Position numbers and translations under genes: made by a program. From Morella rubra (Eukaryota > Streptophyta > Magnoliopsida > Fagales > Myricaceae), in contig CM025849.1 of assembly GCA_003952965.2 (NCBI GenBank), forward strand, positions 18,627,321 to 18,691,320: DNA of 64,000 bases, read 5' to 3'. The number at the start of each line of letters is the position of its first letter. Position 1 is the first letter of the stretch. The notes beneath the pieces are model-generated. The model made no database searches, was not told the origin of the DNA, and was given only the letters and a program-made list of their open reading frames with translations. Positions 21,526 to 30,657 of the stretch are shown here, one piece after another.

Positions 21526-22647
21526 CGTTGTCTCTGGCTATGTTAGCGCAAAAGTTGTTTCTCAGACGCCCAATGTGTAGTATATTGTATTATATGGCAA
21601 AAGACAATTGTATTATTTGCGCTGTTGCGTAAAATTCCCCCTTCAGCAATGGCTTTCGACTAGGACCGTGATCCAAGAAGCTAAATGAACTACCGGGATC
21701 ATGTATTAAGTAGCAAATTGCTTCATGTTGAGCGATATAACCTCAGGTTGTATCAACGTTTAATGCACAATTGGTAGGGAAGAATGTGCGAGGAGCACTT
21801 ATGCTATCCACTGTGTGCACTTTTATGATTGACTGTTACCACTTTATAGTAATATGCATACATAGTTATTAGGCGTTGGGAAACTATCCATCGAAATTTG
21901 AGATAGAATATCCACCGACTAAATAATAGCAACTTTTAAGCTTCAAACATGTGACAGTCAACAAACAAATAATGGAGTTATGGAAGGTAAGGAATGTAAC
22001 ATAGTTTTTGTAATAACGCGTGGACGTAGTAAAGAAGATTGGTTTCCTGCCTCCCTTTCATGAGAGTTGTCTTTGAAGTCGGCCAAAATGGTAATGCCTA
22101 TGCTCATCGCAACAAAATAACAGTGGTTGGCCTTTGATAAGAGTTGTCCAAAAAGTAGGCCGAATTCGTTGGCCGTTGCCCATGCTAACAACATCAAAAA
22201 AAATAGGTTGGCCCAAGAAGGCCCCTAGCCGAAGGCCCAACCCAGCTGTGTATAATGACACATGCTTGGGTGAGATTGTACCTGTCGTGCATGAGTTTCC
22301 ACATTTGTGTGTGCCAACAAAAGTTGGGTTGCCATCAGTAGGTGTCAGCGCACTTTCACCCATGCGATGCTGAGATCCATGACCTAACTTTCAAATGAAT
22401 TAATGAAACTGTTAAACAAGAGTGCACTGCGTACCTTATTTGGTAGAAAAAGCCCCAAAGTTGAGCCTGGGTCCAACTTTATCAAACTAAAACAAAAAAT
22501 CTTAGCCTGAACCAAAACCTAGACCCACAACCAAACAAAACCCAAAGGGTTCAAAAATCAATTTTCTTTTTACGAGGATTAACATAATTTATTTTAGCTT
22601 TTCAACCCCTTATTATAAGACAAATCGCGAAAGATACAAAAGATCTC
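21526..22647. other. non-coding block, apparently identical to 27075-28196
   Basis: This block contains short ORFs on both strands that translate identically in the two units but show no known domain, so the identity reflects the duplication and not selection on a protein. It ends exactly at the Athila LTR start. It probably represents the original target sequence left of the Athila insertion. Confidence 0.75.
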
Positions 22648-23608
22648 TGATAAATGAATTTTTTTGTCATTTTTAATACTCTTAACATAGTGGGTTAAAT
22701 GAATTTTATTTGTTAAATGAAGGGTATTAATTTGACAAAACGATTAACTATTTTTAGCATGTGAAATGACATTTTTACTCCTAATGGCTTTTGTTGTTTT
22801 TATCATAGATGAAACCCACATGGAAGCCCACCTAAGCCCAAAAAGAAGAATGGTGATGGATTTCGTATGACACTCAACTATCCATTTGGCCTTTAAGGCT
22901 GAAGTCATTCTTTATCCCTTGCGACTTGTTGAAAGGTAGCGAAACAACTTTGGTTTCCATCTCTTCATTCGGTTCACCAGAGCTACGAGTAGGCTGATGT
23001 TGCCTTACGTGGCACGATCGATTTGGGGACCACGTGAAGCAAAGGATGAGAGACGGTTAAGCACGATGGAGAAGGGGGAAACCGTGGCAATGAGGAGAGA
23101 TGGTTACACACAATGGAGAAGGGGGAATCCATGGCAAGGAAAGAGAAAGATGATGATGTTTGGCTAGTAAATGGTGGAAAGCAATTGATATTTGGACACC
23201 CCAAGTGTTTGATAATTTGATTATGTGAACTTGCTTTATTTTGGCTTATGTGTTGGAATATATTTTTGAGTCTTGATAACATTTAAATATCATTTAATAT
23301 CCTTTGATTTACTCTTCAAAATATCATCACAAACTCGAGTCCCTTCAAGTACAACCATACATTCCAATTTTAATAACTCTTTCACTGTGAATATATTCCA
23401 TTTTGCCTACTGTTTGCATGAACATAAAAACCCAAAAGAATTTTACATAGCATTTCACTTCATCTTATTTCTCGTACATCGCCTTTTTTTTGTAATAATT
23501 TTTCACAAGTACTTTGATAATCATTTGTCCCTGTGGAATACGATCTTGGACTTATTCTTGTTACAACTTGACACTTCTGCACTTGGAAGCACATTTGAAA
23601 TCACGTCA
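22648..23608 (+). mobile_element. Athila-type LTR, duplicated copy with internal deletion
   Basis: The LTR starts TGATAAATGAA and probably ends GTCA six bases before the primer site at 23615. Compared with the copies at 28197 and 36054 it lacks the segment with the TATA box: GGAAAGAGAAAGATG joins straight to ATGATGTTTGGC, and a larger piece after GGCTA is also gone. This LTR is therefore promoterless. Several CpG positions of the other copies read TG or CA here. Confidence 0.85.
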
Positions 23609-23614
23609 AGTTTT

Positions 23615-23632
23615 TGGCGCCGTTGCCGGGGA
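23615..23632 (+). other. tRNA-Asp primer-binding site (duplicated copy)
   Basis: TGGCGCCGTTGCCGGGGA is the exact complement of the 3' end of plant tRNA-Asp (ending CCCCGGCAACGGCGCCA), the primer known for Athila/Calypso elements. Confidence 0.9.
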
Positions 23633-23774
23633 CAATTGGTGTCATCAGAGTATTTTTCTAATTGCCGAGAGGGTGTTTTTAGAGCTGTGCACCTTGCACA
23701 GCCAGGGTGATATCTACTTCCTCTCATTTCTCTTGTTCGCTTTTATCTTTCATTTTTATTTTTGTTGAGTTTGT

Positions 23775-24072
23775 ATGTCTGGTTGGGCTAGAGATAGCAC
23801 ATTTAGACTTGTTAGGACAGAATCATTAACCTCATCATCGGCATTATGGCTGAAAATGAACATCCTGATAGGGAAATAGTAATCATAACAGAACCCTTAG
23901 AGAATACTTGCAGCCTGTTAGGACGAGCCCACCATCTTGCATTATTCAACCTTTGAATGCAAATACTTTTAATTTTAAACCCGGGATGATGCTACCACAC
24001 TTTCATGGCATGGAATCTAAAAATCCCTATTTGCATATTAAAGAGTTTGAAGAAGTGTGTTCCACATTTATG
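23775..24072 (+). pseudogene. truncated Athila gag start
   Basis: The sequence corresponds to the beginning of the full gag at 29419. It keeps MSGWARDSTFRLVR, LQPVRTSPPSCIIQPLNA and FKPGM, with two internal losses relative to 29480-29530 and 29675-29685. It ends abruptly at CATTTATG where the duplication unit stops, so only about 90 codons remain. Confidence 0.8.
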
Positions 24073-24103
24073 CCTATGCTGCGGTCCAGTTCTAAGTGAG
24101 AGT
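24073..24103. other. 31-bp filler at the junction of the 5.5-kb duplication
   Basis: This stretch lies between the last base matching gag at 29763 and the first base matching 18603. It is not contiguous with either source. The start CCTATGCTGCGGTCC partly resembles CCTATGCATAGAACC in gag near 29909, so it may be templated filler. Confidence 0.6.
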
Positions 24104-25162
24104 GATCTAAAAAATATCTCTTTGGTTTAGCCAATAAAACACAAATATGAATATGTCTAATGACAACCCCGAGATAAATGGTAATTAGTAAAGTGATAAT
24201 AACCAAGAAGCAATAAATGAAAGCAATAAGTACAGAGTAGGGAAGAGAGATAATACGCTATTTTTAGTGGTTCGGCCAAGACTTGCCTACATCCACCCCA
24301 AGGCTATTGCCTTCTTGGGCTTCTCCACTATAATCCAATAGTGTCTACAACTTAGCCTAAGTAACCGTTACAAGAGTTTTCGCTTCTTCAACTCATCACA
24401 AATCTCAAACCTATGAGCTTTCTTCTATCCTCAAGTAGGCCCAAGTATATCCACACTCAAAGATTTCTCAAAGTTTAATGAGAAAAATGAATAAACAATC
24501 AAAGCCAAATCAGCAAACAAAGCTCAATAAATGGCTACAAGACAAGATCTGATGATGATGACAGCAATGGTAGACAAGATCTTCTTGAAAAACGTGTAGC
24601 CTTTGTTTGCATTTTTCTCTCTCTTTTGAAAGCTTGGTCATAAAGATGATTAGGGAGACAAAAAGTTGCAAAAGTCTTCTTTTCTCTCTCCATAAGGTTC
24701 CCTTTATAGGTCTTCAGTCTTGAGGGGTCCTAAAATGTTGGAGAGATGCCCTAAGTGCCACATCATCTTGATTCAGCGTTGTTTTTTAAAAACAGCGTTC
24801 CCACACATATGGTGTCGACACCTTCATCGAGTCTGAAACTTGCTTGCAGATGCCAGTGGAGTGTCGACACTGCACAATGTGTCGACACCATCTTCACGGT
24901 GACACTTTGCTCATATGTGTCGAGGCAGTTGGAGTTTTTCAATGCTTTTTGATTCAATCTTTTTCAATTCAACACGAAAACTCCTACAATGAAAAGTATC
25001 ATAGTTTAAGTGCAAGCCATAGTGTTTAAATCAAATGTAGGGCATAAAGAATTAACGATAAATTTAAATACAATTGAGTACTAAGTGGATTGACAACCAC
25101 ATATCCTAAAAATACTCCAAAACATTTTGTCATTTGTTATCGTTAGACTCAAGATTTTAACA
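24104..25162. mobile_element. truncated copy of the solo LTR
   Basis: The sequence aligns in order with 18603-19860, but lacks the first 79 bases of that LTR and carries many small losses. The GTGTCGACAC palindromes remain at about 24807, 24859 and 24880. The right end (TTAACATTT) still corresponds to the LTR end of unit 1. Confidence 0.75.
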
Positions 25163-26154
25163 TTTCAGGCTCATACACTCGGTCGGGTTACCAAGGACAT
25201 GCAAGAGATGACTCAGAACAGGGCATACCACAGTAGTCCTTACCATACAACTTAGGGATGTTTATAGTTAATGGGTAGAACTAACAACCTTAGCATGAGT
25301 TCCAACATAGCTATTCGATGACCCAATTCATGCAATAATTGCTGTTGGATCAACAAATAGTTCTTCTTCCTCTATTGCTGGAAGGAGGCAAAGCATGCAA
25401 GACTCTGCAAGATACCACAAAAGGGCTTCTGTACGTGTACAAGCTTCTTAGCAAGTTCTGACTGGATGCATCCACCTAAAGTCTAATCAGAGTGTTTGTA
25501 CGGGTATGAGCGGATTCAAAAATCGTGACCTTACTCCATCCCCGAGTATTTGGTTTAAGGTAAATTATTGGAACGTCTCATACAAATTTGATATGGTGAC
25601 TTTGGCTCGGAGTTCTAAGTTTAAATAACGCAACCTGAGGGGTTTTAGGTACCTGATCAATATTTGAGAAATTATTAACTCTGGTTTTGATTGGTAGGCA
25701 AGTTCTATTTGGTGAAGGGTTTCTACTAATAAAGGGATTTATGCTGCCATATAAAGGTCAAAGATATCATTTGTCACACTTTTCTGGTGCAAGGGGGACT
25801 CCACGGGGCAAGAAAGAAGTATTCAACTACAATCACTTGTCTCTAAGGAACATAATTGAAAGGTGCTTTGAAATGCTCAAGAATCGATTCCCCATGCTGG
25901 ACAGTATGCCACGCTATCAACCAATACTCCAACTGTGTGTCGTCATAGCATGTTGTATATTGCACAACTTTTGTCGGATATATCAACCGACAGATTCCAT
26001 TTTCATAAGGTTTAGTGCAAATGAACAAAACGTGGAAGGGGAAGGGGAATTCAGACATGATCTATCAGAGCTAGACGTATGTCCAGCAGCTGCAAGAGAA
26101 ATGAATGGCAAAAGAGATGAAATGACCAGCATGATTTGGAACTCCAAAAGCTAG
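25163..26154 (+). pseudogene. PIF/Harbinger-type transposase, C-terminal part (unit 2)
   Basis: From 25687 an open stretch of 155 codons ends at TAG 26152-26154. It contains GFMLPYKGQRYHLSHF, FNYNHLSLRNIIERCFEMLK with the catalytic Glu, RFPMLDSMPRYQP and VVIACCILHNFCR, the standard end of Harbinger (HARBI1-like) nucleases. The enzyme would cut and join transposon ends. The N-terminal and central parts are lost or shredded here (25163-25686), including the GAIDG motif that survives in unit 1. The element is therefore inactive in both units, though the two retain complementary parts. Confidence 0.8.
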
Positions 26155-26521
26155 GTGGTTCGGGGTAGAACCCGATATGTGTTAACAACTTTTCCATTCT
26201 CTGTCATGACATCCGTTGTAACGAGATACTTATAAGAAACAATATTGATTGGAACTATGTTTTTTAATATGTGGTTGTATTTTGTGGACATGGATCATCC
26301 TAGCATTTTATTGTTCTTACTTGGACAAAAGAGATACGCAACGTAGGGATTAGTTGTCATGTGTGGATGTATTTGTTTGTATAGAGATGAAATTAGTGGA
26401 AATGCCTTCTAAGCTTTGTATGACATTCTAATTTGTTTGTGGTAGGATGATTATGGCTATTTCTTTTTTCTTTTTTTTTGTGGTTGATTTCCGTTATATA
26501 TTTGATGCTTGTTTATATTAG

Positions 26522-26970
26522 ATGCATCGAGGATCATTTTGCAGATGTGGCGGAGGACGCATGAGAATCCTTCAGACGAAGACAGACAAAAATTATGGAA
26601 GGTTGTTTTATCGCTGTCCTTTGGGGGAAGTGAGGCTTAATGGTTAACATATATGTAATCAGTTACCCATAGCGCATGATTGTTGCTAATATTTGATTTA
26701 GGAGTTCAAATGTTTAACAATATCCAAATCCCCAAATCCTAGGAAATGTTGGTTGATGCACTGTTATGATACGTTTAGTTGTTTGTGTAGGAACACCGAG
26801 GGTGCTTCTACTGAGTAAATGAACTAAATGCTGAGATGGTGCGAGAAAGAGGCTGCGAGGACGTTGGTTGGAATAACGGCCGCGCAAAGGGAGGTGACTA
26901 GTGGAAGGTCTTGACAGTTCTGATATTACTCATTATCTTCTTCTTAATTGGTATGCTGATTGGTAGATAA
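26522..26970 (+). pseudogene. GRF-type zinc-finger protein with C-terminal membrane segment, two exons
   Basis: Exon 1 (ATG 26522 to 26629, donor GTGAGG) encodes a CRCG zinc-binding start, then LQTKTDKNYGRLFYRCP, the hallmark of GRF zinc fingers (aromatic-Cys after a GR-F-Y motif). An intron of about 161 bp ends TTTGTGTAG at 26790. Exon 2 (26791-26970) continues EHRGCFY, an acidic-basic stretch, then a hydrophobic span LTVLILLIIFFLIGMLIG near the stop (TAA 26968-26970). Small GRF-plus-membrane proteins are common in plants; their function is poorly known. In-frame TGA (26812) and TAG (26899) codons, both next to Trp-like positions, disable it. It is absent from the other duplication unit. Confidence 0.62.
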
Positions 26971-27074
26971 GTTGTTGCTCATCCATGGGTTATATGTACA
27001 AACCGTATAGGTTTTTTGGTTTTCTTTTTTTGGAATGCATTCACTAGAGGCATGTGACTTATGTTTTTTGAATG

Positions 27075-28196
27075 CGTTGTCTCTGGCTATGTTAGCGCAA
27101 AAGTTGTTTCTCAGACGCCCAATGTGTAGTATATTGTATTATATGGCAAAAGACAATTGTATTATTTGCGCTGTTGCGTAAAATTCCCCCTTCAGCAATG
27201 GCTTTCGACTAGGACCGTGATCCAAGAAGCTAAATGAACTACCGGGATCATGTATTAAGTAGCAAATTGCTTCATGTTGAGCGATATAACCTCAGGTTGT
27301 ATCAACGTTTAATGCACAATTGGTAGGGAAGAATGTGCGAGGAGCACTTATGCTATCCACTGTGTGCACTTTTATGATTGACTGTTACCACTTTATAGTA
27401 ATATGCATACATAGTTATTAGGCGTTGGGAAACTATCCATCGAAATTTGAGATAGAATATCCACCGACTAAATAATAGCAACTTTTAAGCTTCAAACATG
27501 TGACAGTCAACAAACAAATAATGGAGTTATGGAAGGTAAGGAATGTAACATAGTTTTTGTAATAACGCGTGGACGTAGTAAAGAAGATTGGTTTCCTGCC
27601 TCCCTTTCATGAGAGTTGTCTTTGAAGTCGGCCAAAATGGTAATGCCTATGCTCATCGCAACAAAATAACAGTGGTTGGCCTTTGATAAGAGTTGTCCAA
27701 AAAGTAGGCCGAATTCGTTGGCCGTTGCCCATGCTAACAACATCAAAAAAAATAGGTTGGCCCAAGAAGGCCCCTAGCCGAAGGCCCAACCCAGCTGTGT
27801 ATAATGACACATGCTTGGGTGAGATTGTACCTGTCGTGCATGAGTTTCCACATTTGTGTGTGCCAACAAAAGTTGGGTTGCCATCAGTAGGTGTCAGCGC
27901 ACTTTCACCCATGCGATGCTGAGATCCATGACCTAACTTTCAAATGAATTAATGAAACTGTTAAACAAGAGTGCACTGCGTACCTTATTTGGTAGAAAAA
28001 GCCCCAAAGTTGAGCCTGGGTCCAACTTTATCAAACTAAAACAAAAAATCTTAGCCTGAACCAAAACCTAGACCCACAACCAAACAAAACCCAAAGGGTT
28101 CAAAAATCAATTTTCTTTTTACGAGGATTAACATAATTTATTTTAGCTTTTCAACCCCTTATTATAAGACAAATCGCGAAAGATACAAAAGATCTC
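27075..28196. other. non-coding block, apparently identical to 21526-22647
   Basis: See unit 1. The block directly precedes the 5' LTR of the full Athila element and gives its left flank. No gene is recognised in it. Confidence 0.75.
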
Positions 28197-28605
28197 TGAT
28201 AAATGAATTTTTTTGTCATTTTTAATACTCTTAACATAGTGGGTTAAATGAATTTTATTTGTTAAATGAAGGGTATTAATTTGACAAAACGATTAACTAT
28301 TTTTAGCATGTGAAATGACATTTTTACTCCTAATGGGCTTTTGTTGTTTTTATCATAGATGAAACCCACATGGAAGCCCACCTAAGCCCAAAAAGAAGAA
28401 TGGTGATGGATTTCGTATGACACTCAGCTATCCATTTGGCCTCTAAGGCTGAAGTCATTCTTTATCCCTTGCGACTTGTTGAAAGGCAGCGAAACAACTT
28501 TGGTTTCCATCTCTTCATTCGGTTCACCAGAGCTACGAGTAGGCTGATGTTGCCTTACGTGGCACGATCGATTTGGGGACCACGTGAAGCAAAGGATGAG
28601 AGACG

Positions 28606-28698
28606 GTTAAGCACGATGGAGAAGGGGGAAACCGTGGCAATGAGGAGAGACGGTTACGCACAATGGAGAAGGGGGAATCCATGGCAAGGAAAGAGAAA
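28606..28698 (+). repeat. two-copy repeat upstream of the LTR TATA box
   Basis: GAGACGGTTAAGCACGATGG plus AGAAGGGGGAAACCGTGGCA is followed by GAGACGGTTACGCACAATGG plus AGAAGGGGGAATCCATGGCA. The unit is about 47 bp and lies 20-110 bp upstream of the TATA box. It is also present in the other two LTR copies, so it is an old feature of the LTR and could be promoter-proximal. Confidence 0.7.
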
Positions 28699-28713
28699 GA
28701 TCGAAAAGGGGAG

Positions 28714-28721
28714 TATAAAAT
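28714..28721 (+). promoter_or_regulatory. Athila LTR TATA box
   Basis: TATAAAAT lies mid-LTR in the 5' LTR; the same motif is at 36573-36580 in the 3' LTR. It is deleted in the LTR copy at 22648. It is the likely core promoter for the element RNA. Confidence 0.6.
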
Positions 28722-29257
28722 CAGAGGGAAATTTCGAGAAAGGGCAGTTAGTTTTAGTTTTAGCTAGTTCAACGGGATTTTCCCAAACTTTTAGGGTTTA
28801 TTTCATTTGGGTATTTTGCAAGTTAGAGATGATGATGTTTGGCTAAGTTTTACAGCTTTATATTTTGGACCCTGTTACCCTTCAACTTGCTTTTATTTTG
28901 GCTTAAATATATTTTTGAGTCCATTTAAATATCATTTTAATATCCTTTGATTTACTCTTCAAAATATCATCACAAACCCGAGTCCCTTCAAGTACAACCA
29001 TACATTCCAATTTTAATAACTCTTTCACTGTGAATATATTCCATTTTGCCTACTGTTTGCATGAACATAAAAACCCAAAAGAATTTTACATAGCATTTCA
29101 CTTCATCTTATTTCTCGTACATCGCCTTTTTTTTGCAATAATTTTTCACAAGTACTTTGATAATCATTTGTCCCTGTGGAATACGATCTTGGACTTATCC
29201 TTGTTACAACTTGACACTTCTGCACTTGGAAGCACATTTGAAATCACGTCAAGTTTT

Positions 29258-29273
29258 TGGCGCCGTTGCCGGG
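29258..29273 (+). other. tRNA-Asp primer-binding site of the Athila element
   Basis: TGGCGCCGTTGCCGGG complements the 3' end of plant tRNA-Asp. The next base is T where the tRNA match (and the copy at 23615) has G, so priming would lose one pair. Confidence 0.9.
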
Positions 29274-29418
29274 TACAATTGGTGTCATCAGAGTATTTTT
29301 CTAATTGCTGAGAGGGTGTTTTTAGAGCTGTGCACCTCTGCACAGCCAGGGTGATATCTACTTCCTCTCATTTCTCTTGTTCGCTTTTATCTTTCATTTT
29401 TATTTTTGTTGAGTTTGT

Positions 29419-30657
29419 ATGTCTGGTTGGGCTAGAGATAGCACATTTAGACTTGTTAGGACAGAATCATTAACCTCATCATCGATAGCATCTGTTTCAC
29501 TTGAATCATTATCTAACACTCATAGCATTATGGCTGAAAATGAACATCCTGATAGGGAAATAGTCAATCATAACAGAACCCTTAGAGAATACTTGCAGCC
29601 TGTTAGGACGAGCCCACCATCTTGCATTATTCAACCTTTGAATGCAAATACTTTTAATTTTAAACCCGGGATGATTCCATTGCTACCACACTTTCATGGC
29701 ATGGAATCTGAAAATCCCTATTTGCATATTAAAGAGTTTGAAGAAGTGTGTTCCACATTTATGGATAGAACATGCACTGAAGAGGTTATAAGATTAAAAT
29801 TGTTTCCATTTTCCTTAAAAGACAAGGCTAAGACATGGTTGAATTCCTTAAGACCAAGATCTATTGGGACTTGGCAAGAAATGCAAACTGAATTTTTAAA
29901 GAAATTTTTTCCTATGCATAGAACCAATGCCTTAAAAAGACAAATCATGAATTTTTGTCAAAAGGATGTGGAAACATTTTATCATTGTTGGGAACGATTC
30001 AAAGACCTTTTAAATGCATGTCCTCACCATGGATATGAAAATTGGAGGGTCATCAGTTTCTTCTATGAGGGGTTGCAACCAAAAATGAGGCAATTTGTAG
30101 AAACCATGTGCAATGGTGAGTTCTTCAACAAAGAGCCCGAGGAAGCCTTTGATTATTTTGATTATTTGGCTGAAAATGCCCAATCTTGGGATGTTTCTGA
30201 CTTGTATGATAGATCTGAAAATCAAAAATGTGTTAGTGGGGGTGGTAAATATCATTTGAAAGAAGCTGATGATTTAAATGCTAGACTTGCATTGATTTCT
30301 AAAAAGTTAGAGTCCATTGAGCTTAAGAAAGTAAATGAGATGCATTTATTACCATCAACTTCTGAAAAATGTAGCATATGTGAGGATCCAGGACATATGA
30401 CTAATGCATGCCCAACAATTCCTGCTTTTAAGGAAGTTTTGCTTGATCAATCCAACCCTGTGCATATGATTTCTAAGAATTTTTCTGGACCTTATTCTAA
30501 TACTTACAATGCAGGTTGGAGGAGTCATCCAAATTTCAGCTGGAAAAATGAGCAATCTGGGCCATCTACACAAGGACAAAGTCAGTATACTCCCTATACA
30601 GCAGCTGGTCAAGGCTCGGGACCCTCTCATTTTGCAAATCAGCCCCCTCCACTGTAG
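29419..30657 (+). CDS. Athila gag polyprotein
   Basis: An open frame of 412 codons runs from ATG 29419 (a second ATG at 29530, MAENEHPDREIVNHNR, is also possible). Retrotransposon gag core: HFHGMESENPYLHIKEFEE, KLFPFSLKDKAKTWL, then FLKKFFPMHRTNALKRQI and SFFYEGLQPKMRQFVETM. Near residue 315 is a zinc knuckle CSICEDPGHMTNACP (C-x2-C-x4-H-x4-C), which binds element RNA. The frame ends at TAG 30655-30657, but the same frame resumes at once and runs on through the protease to 31767, so gag and PR were one frame. The stop fits CAG to TAG mutation. This is the longest intact ORF of the element. Confidence 0.88.
   Translation: MSGWARDSTFRLVRTESLTSSSIASVSLESLSNTHSIMAENEHPDREIVNHNRTLREYLQPVRTSPPSCIIQPLNANTFNFKPGMIPLLPHFHGMESENPYLHIKEFEEVCSTFMDRTCTEEVIRLKLFPFSLKDKAKTWLNSLRPRSIGTWQEMQTEFLKKFFPMHRTNALKRQIMNFCQKDVETFYHCWERFKDLLNACPHHGYENWRVISFFYEGLQPKMRQFVETMCNGEFFNKEPEEAFDYFDYLAENAQSWDVSDLYDRSENQKCVSGGGKYHLKEADDLNARLALISKKLESIELKKVNEMHLLPSTSEKCSICEDPGHMTNACPTIPAFKEVLLDQSNPVHMISKNFSGPYSNTYNAGWRSHPNFSWKNEQSGPSTQGQSQYTPYTAAGQGSGPSHFANQPPPL

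Larger units (their letters stand above)
18603..24072 (+). repeat. large direct duplication, unit 1
   Basis: Unit 1 runs from GATCTAAAAAATATCTC (inside the solo LTR) to an Athila gag fragment ending GTTCCACATTTATG. Unit 2 (24104-29763) has the same order: LTR, Harbinger remnant, non-coding block, Athila LTR, gag start. The left part (18603-21400) differs from unit 2 by many deletions. In contrast 21526-22648 matches 27075-28197 with a constant 5549-bp offset and no difference that I could find. A 31-bp filler (24073-24103) separates the units. Confidence 0.88.
28197..29251 (+). mobile_element. 5' LTR of the Athila element
   Basis: The LTR starts TGATAAATGAA and ends at the CA of ATCACGTCA (29251), six bases before the primer site. 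It matches the 3' LTR at 36054 over most of its length but lacks about 350 bp present there (between GGCTAAGTTTTACAGCTT and TATTTTGGACCC). Differences from the 3' LTR include CG versus CA/TG at GATCGATTT, CCACGTGAAG and GCACGATGG. The end point is inferred: the 3' LTR is cut 27 bp earlier, so the last bases cannot be compared. Confidence 0.85.
24104..29763 (+). repeat. large direct duplication, unit 2
   Basis: This is the second unit of the duplication described at 18603. Its right end runs on into the complete Athila element, so unit 2 carries the original right junction. It contains about 730 bp (26340-27070) with a GRF zinc-finger pseudogene that is missing from unit 1. Its left half is shorter than that of unit 1 because of many deletions of about 1-300 bp. 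Confidence 0.88.

Noticed and set aside
21958-22363. Identical short ORFs in both duplication units (21958-22363 and 27507-27912)
   Set aside because: They overlap on opposite strands and are identical only because the DNA block was duplicated; no motif or codon-level conservation.
28436-28846. 136-codon ORF inside the Athila LTR, repeated at 36292
   Set aside because: It lies in the U3/R part of the LTR across the TATA box and repeats only because the LTR repeats; no known domain.
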